Of a stretch of 64,000 nt of DNA, positions 60,928-64,000 are shown in pieces. Location of the stretch: NCBI GenBank assembly GCA_029252555.1, contig JAQXBF010000007.1, positions 1 through 64,000 on the forward strand. Direction: 5' to 3'. The DNA is from Porticoccaceae bacterium (lineage in GTDB: Bacteria; Pseudomonadota; Gammaproteobacteria; Pseudomonadales; Porticoccaceae). The notes beneath the pieces were generated by a model. It was not told where the DNA came from, ran no database searches, and saw only the letters and a program-made list of their open reading frames with translations. Position numbers and translations under genes: made by a program. Position 1 is the first letter of the stretch; each line of letters opens with the position of its first letter.

Positions 60928-63623
60928 AGTTGTCTTTGGCTCCCAGTAGCAGAGGTATCGACATCGGCCGCTTGTATCTCGTTCTGCTCATACCATCTAT
61001 TTAATGGTAATAAGGGAGCTTGATAACGGAATTCCGTTTGCTCATAAACCTCTAAAGGAGCGTGGCCTGAGACAAACTCATTGGCTAGATTGGAGAGAGC
61101 CTGATACCACTGATTGACCTGTGCAGACCAGTCTGGCAATGGTGTCTCATCGCTAATGAGCTGGCTATCACTGTGGCCGGTAAACCTGATTTTGCCGCCT
61201 TTAATCTGAGCAAAGGCACAGCCATTAGCCGGGGGGTCGCTGGCCAATAAATAGAGTGGCAACTGGGGGTCTTTGGGGCGCTCACCCATCCAGTTGCCTG
61301 GCTTTACCACGCCAGTCTTGTAGTCAATGACTAAAAATTTGTCCTGTATCATATCCACCCGATCCAGACGCATGGAAATTTTAAGATTCCCAAATTTTAG
61401 GCTGACTTCGTGCTCTCGCTCCACCACCGCAAAGGCTGGCCGCTGTTTTTCTTCCACGAGCCATTGGCCAATTAATTTTTCCAAGCGCCGCTGTTCCAGC
61501 TGCAGATACTGTTTACCTTGCAAAATTCTATGCTTGGCACCGAACTCAAGTAAGGTGGCTGCAATCCCTTCACTGACCTGTTGATTGAGCTGCTGTTCTG
61601 GCAGAGACTCTAAGGTCGCCGACGTTTTCCAGTTACCCCACAGACGATACATTACATCATGGAGCATAGATCCGCGATCTGCAGGGGAGAGCCCATTGCT
61701 TGGCTCCTCTAATGGTGCCGCCCCTAGTCTGTGTATAGCAAAAGCGTTAAAGGGGCAAACAGACTGATTTTTCAGCAAACTAGAGCCACCACGAATTTGC
61801 TCATTGTCAGGCTGATAGGCCGGGCCAAAGTCTTCCAGTAGCTCTGTTAGATCAGGCTGTTCGAGCCAAGGGGGATGGTTTGCTGCCTGCGAGGTTAAAT
61901 TGTTACCCTTTACCTGTGGCAGGTCTCGGAGTAATGGGCTGGGTTCTAATGTCTCTTCATCCCTCTGCTGTGGATAGCTGAGAATTAACTTTTTAGCATT
62001 GGCCTGAAACCCTCGTAGAAGCTCATTGGCAATCTCTAGTTCTCTCTGGGGCAGGGCATGGGGCATCTGGTGTTGCCGCTGAAACTCTGCGGGCAGCATT
62101 GGGTTGATTGATACCGATGCGGGGAAGGTTTGGTTAGTCATACCAAGAATCCACAGCTGATCAAAGCGCAGACCCGAGGCTTCAAGCAAACCCAGAACCT
62201 GTAGCGGCGCGTCACCGGTTTGAGGATGAAAAACCTTATCCTGTGCCAGTTGCTGAAGGTGTGTAATGGCAGTGGCTATACCTACCTCGAAACTCAGATT
62301 ATCTAACTCAGCCAGCTGTTCAAGGGTATTTTTCCACTGATGACGCTGCTGGTATTCGAGGCTATTGATGCTGCGAGTTCCGGGCCAGCCAAAGCTGTAG
62401 AGAAATTGATCAAAGAACTGGGCCCAGGCGGCGAAGCTTTGTAGCCCATGGGACTGCTGGCGCTGCTTTTGTTGTAGTTCCAGCATTGGTAACAAAAGAG
62501 CCTGGGTTTCTTCGATATCACTGCGCTCTTTAAGGCTTCCATTTACGGCACTAATAAACTGATCCAGGGTGAAATCAAAGCGTTTGCTTTTGCGCAACGC
62601 CAGCTCTATATCCACGCGAACCTGCACCTGTAATTGGGAGAACAGAGAAAAAGGGCAGTAGACCAGATCAAGCCATTCTTGCAGAGGCGCCTTGAAACGG
62701 AATAAGCCAAGAAGTTGCAGTGCCCCCTTTACTATTGGTGTATCCGCAAGAGATACGCCCGCTGAAATATTCACCGCCACTTCAGTGCTATGGGACTGAA
62801 GTGCCTCAGAGACAGTGCGAATACAGGGCTGCAGTTGATTATTGAGATCGGGAATAACAATACCAACTCGCTGTGCAGGGTTACTTGCCAGTTCAGTGGC
62901 TGCCCAGTTTGCCGCTACTATCAGCTCTTGGTTGGGGTTAGCACAGGCTAACAATTCAGAACTCTGAATCTCGACGTTATTGGCGACTTCACCTGCCTCA
63001 GGACTTTGCCAGGGAAGTTGCTCAGCATTTGGGCTGGCCTGCTGTAAGACAGCCTGTTGGAGTGGCGGGATTGACTGAAAACCATAGAGCAAAATGCGCT
63101 CCTCAGTGGCCAGAGCATTTTCTTCAAAGCCCTGACCCACCAAACGCCAGCTATCTGCACTGGTGACCAGGTCGTTGCGCTTTAGTAGCTGGTGAAAGTT
63201 ACCAGCCCAGCCTTTGAAATGCTCAACTGCTGGGCTGTCGGCGGGAATCTGCTCTACTGTCAGTTGCCACTTCTGCACTATAGTGAGAGTTTTTTCCGCA
63301 GTCTTGGCATACCTTCCACCAAGGTCAGGATTCTGTTGACTAATTGCCCGATCCCAGTAGTAGCGGCTCTGTTGTTTGCCCACCACTGCAAGCCCTTCCA
63401 CCAAATGGTAGTTTTGGTCTTGCAGTTCATCCCAGCACTGGCTCAACCAATGCTCTATGGAAAACACGCGAGGAGCTTGCCAGACGCTGCGTTTTTCAGT
63501 GGCCATTCGCTGCCCCCAAGCCTGAGTAATCTGTGCAGCTAGACGTTGATTCGAGGTCAGAATCAGCTGGTCAGCCTCGATAGCAAGGCAGAATGGGGTG
63601 ATATCAATTAATGGTGGCAGCAT
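60924..63623 (-). CDS. AddB-like PD-(D/E)XK nuclease, probable DNA repair protein
   Basis: An 899-residue partner of the AddA-like helicase. The N-terminal helicase-like region has no Walker A (LTSNQRLAAQITQAWGQ), as in gram-negative AddB-like proteins; the C-terminal nuclease has DRVDMIQ then VIDYKTG and QLPLYL, the usual active-site order. AddB nucleases normally hold a 4Fe-4S cluster bound by one cysteine before the nuclease and three near the C-terminus. Here the early one is present (NQSVCPFNAF), but the C-terminal triplet is absent (the region reads TEFRYQAPLLPLNRW). It overlaps the addA-like gene by four bases. Confidence 0.85.
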   Translation of the reverse strand: MLPPLIDITPFCLAIEADQLILTSNQRLAAQITQAWGQRMATEKRSVWQAPRVFSIEHWLSQCWDELQDQNYHLVEGLAVVGKQQSRYYWDRAISQQNPDLGGRYAKTAEKTLTIVQKWQLTVEQIPADSPAVEHFKGWAGNFHQLLKRNDLVTSADSWRLVGQGFEENALATEERILLYGFQSIPPLQQAVLQQASPNAEQLPWQSPEAGEVANNVEIQSSELLACANPNQELIVAANWAATELASNPAQRVGIVIPDLNNQLQPCIRTVSEALQSHSTEVAVNISAGVSLADTPIVKGALQLLGLFRFKAPLQEWLDLVYCPFSLFSQLQVQVRVDIELALRKSKRFDFTLDQFISAVNGSLKERSDIEETQALLLPMLELQQKQRQQSHGLQSFAAWAQFFDQFLYSFGWPGTRSINSLEYQQRHQWKNTLEQLAELDNLSFEVGIATAITHLQQLAQDKVFHPQTGDAPLQVLGLLEASGLRFDQLWILGMTNQTFPASVSINPMLPAEFQRQHQMPHALPQRELEIANELLRGFQANAKKLILSYPQQRDEETLEPSPLLRDLPQVKGNNLTSQAANHPPWLEQPDLTELLEDFGPAYQPDNEQIRGGSSLLKNQSVCPFNAFAIHRLGAAPLEEPSNGLSPADRGSMLHDVMYRLWGNWKTSATLESLPEQQLNQQVSEGIAATLLEFGAKHRILQGKQYLQLEQRRLEKLIGQWLVEEKQRPAFAVVEREHEVSLKFGNLKISMRLDRVDMIQDKFLVIDYKTGVVKPGNWMGERPKDPQLPLYLLASDPPANGCAFAQIKGGKIRFTGHSDSQLISDETPLPDWSAQVNQWYQALSNLANEFVSGHAPLEVYEQTEFRYQAPLLPLNRWYEQNEIQAADVDTSATGSQRQL

Positions 63624-63713
63624 TCGTGAACAGGCAACTTAATTTTTAAAAACAGTGATTAGTATAATCGCAAAACAGCAGTGTAATTGACAGTAGGCTG
63701 ATACAATATCCTT

Positions 63714-64000
63714 ATGGAATTATCTATCAATATTGGTTTGCTTTTGGCTAGCCTCGGTGGAGTCGCTGTCGGCTTGGCCATTGGCTGGTATCTCAGCTGG
63801 AGTCTGGCACGCCTGCGCAGTGGGAATAAAGAATCCGCTGAAGTGACGGAACTAGTGACCCTGAATAAAGTTCTCGAAGAGAAGCTCTCAGGCCAACAAA
63901 CCCAGTATGAAGCTCAGTTAAAACTGTTACAGGAAGCCAAACAGACATTGGGCCAGGAATTTGAGAATCTGGCCAACCGTATCTTTGATGATAAACAGGC
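63714..64000 (+). CDS. rmuC: DNA recombination protein RmuC (cut by window end)
   Basis: The first 95 residues are visible: an N-terminal membrane segment (about residues 5-30), then a charged coiled-coil region with FENLANRIFDDKQ, the conserved RmuC N-terminal block. RmuC family proteins are thought to be anchored nucleases that limit DNA inversion. The start is ATG 63714, too short for the reading frame to be listed before the window ends. It is divergent from the AddB-like gene, 90 bases away. A TTGACA at 63687-63692 has no well-spaced -10. Confidence 0.85.
   Translation, partial: MELSINIGLLLASLGGVAVGLAIGWYLSWSLARLRSGNKESAEVTELVTLNKVLEEKLSGQQTQYEAQLKLLQEAKQTLGQEFENLANRIFDDKQ

Noticed and set aside
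1-64000. CRISPR arrays, tRNA/rRNA genes, transposases, prophage structural genes
   Set aside because: I looked for regularly spaced repeats, cloverleaf-like runs and the relevant protein motifs and found none.

Overview
This window looks like chromosomal DNA of a free-living, probably marine, gammaproteobacterium. Supporting signs are AceE/AceF of the homodimeric E1 type, the dapA-bamC-MBL gene order, FabV, NhaB, BepA, PerM, NudC, SohB, RsmJ and CmoM. Membership of the Cellvibrionales/SAR92-like group is a guess from overall protein character and cannot be settled here. I see no tRNA, rRNA, CRISPR array, transposase or integrase. About 63 protein genes are supported, most of them housekeeping, with a few accessory patches.

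Layout. (1) 0-7.9 kb: the last gene (fdsD) of an NAD-dependent formate dehydrogenase operon, an O6-alkylguanine repair protein, an iodotyrosine-deiodinase-like flavoprotein, and an almost complete molybdenum-cofactor (Moco) pathway (moaC, moaD, moaE, mobA, moeB, moaB, moeA, moaA) ending with a TSUP membrane transporter. The Moco genes would supply the bis-MGD cofactor of the formate dehydrogenase. (2) 7.9-21.2 kb: an acyl-CoA/alcohol catabolic region headed by an unusual regulator with two TetR domains. It includes an Fe-dependent alcohol dehydrogenase, a hotdog thioesterase, two SDRs, TesB, two medium-chain oxidoreductases, a two-subunit acyl-CoA dehydrogenase and an ACAD10/11-like dehydrogenase. 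An MltC-like transglycosylase and a frameshifted small gene sit inside it. (3) 21.3-36 kb: NhaB, NudC, SohB, a CPA2 antiporter, sulfite reductase with its DUF934 partner, a 38-residue membrane protein before nadA, BepA, PerM and an M16 lipoprotein protease. (4) 36-47.5 kb: aceEF behind a clear sigma70 promoter whose spacer is a perfect palindrome, then gloA, fabV, an LpxL-type acyltransferase, dapA, bamC and an MBL hydrolase. (5) 47.5-47.9 kb: an AT-rich gene-free stretch with 12-bp direct repeats and four DnaA-box-like 9-mers, laid out like a replication origin or another DnaA-binding locus. (6) 47.9-64 kb: a leucine-rich-repeat lipoprotein, RsmJ, EamA, DapE, CmoM, a PEP-CTERM-like surface protein, an ATM1-type ABC exporter, a membrane J-protein, a small unknown gene divergent from an XRE regulator with two matching operators, AroG, an AddAB-like helicase-nuclease pair, and the start of rmuC, cut by the window edge.

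Best candidates for something new are the XRE/unknown pair whose ribosome-binding sites lie inside the operators, the DnaA-box island, the operator in the aceE promoter, the double-TetR regulator with its operon, and the AddB-like protein that has lost its iron-sulfur cysteines.
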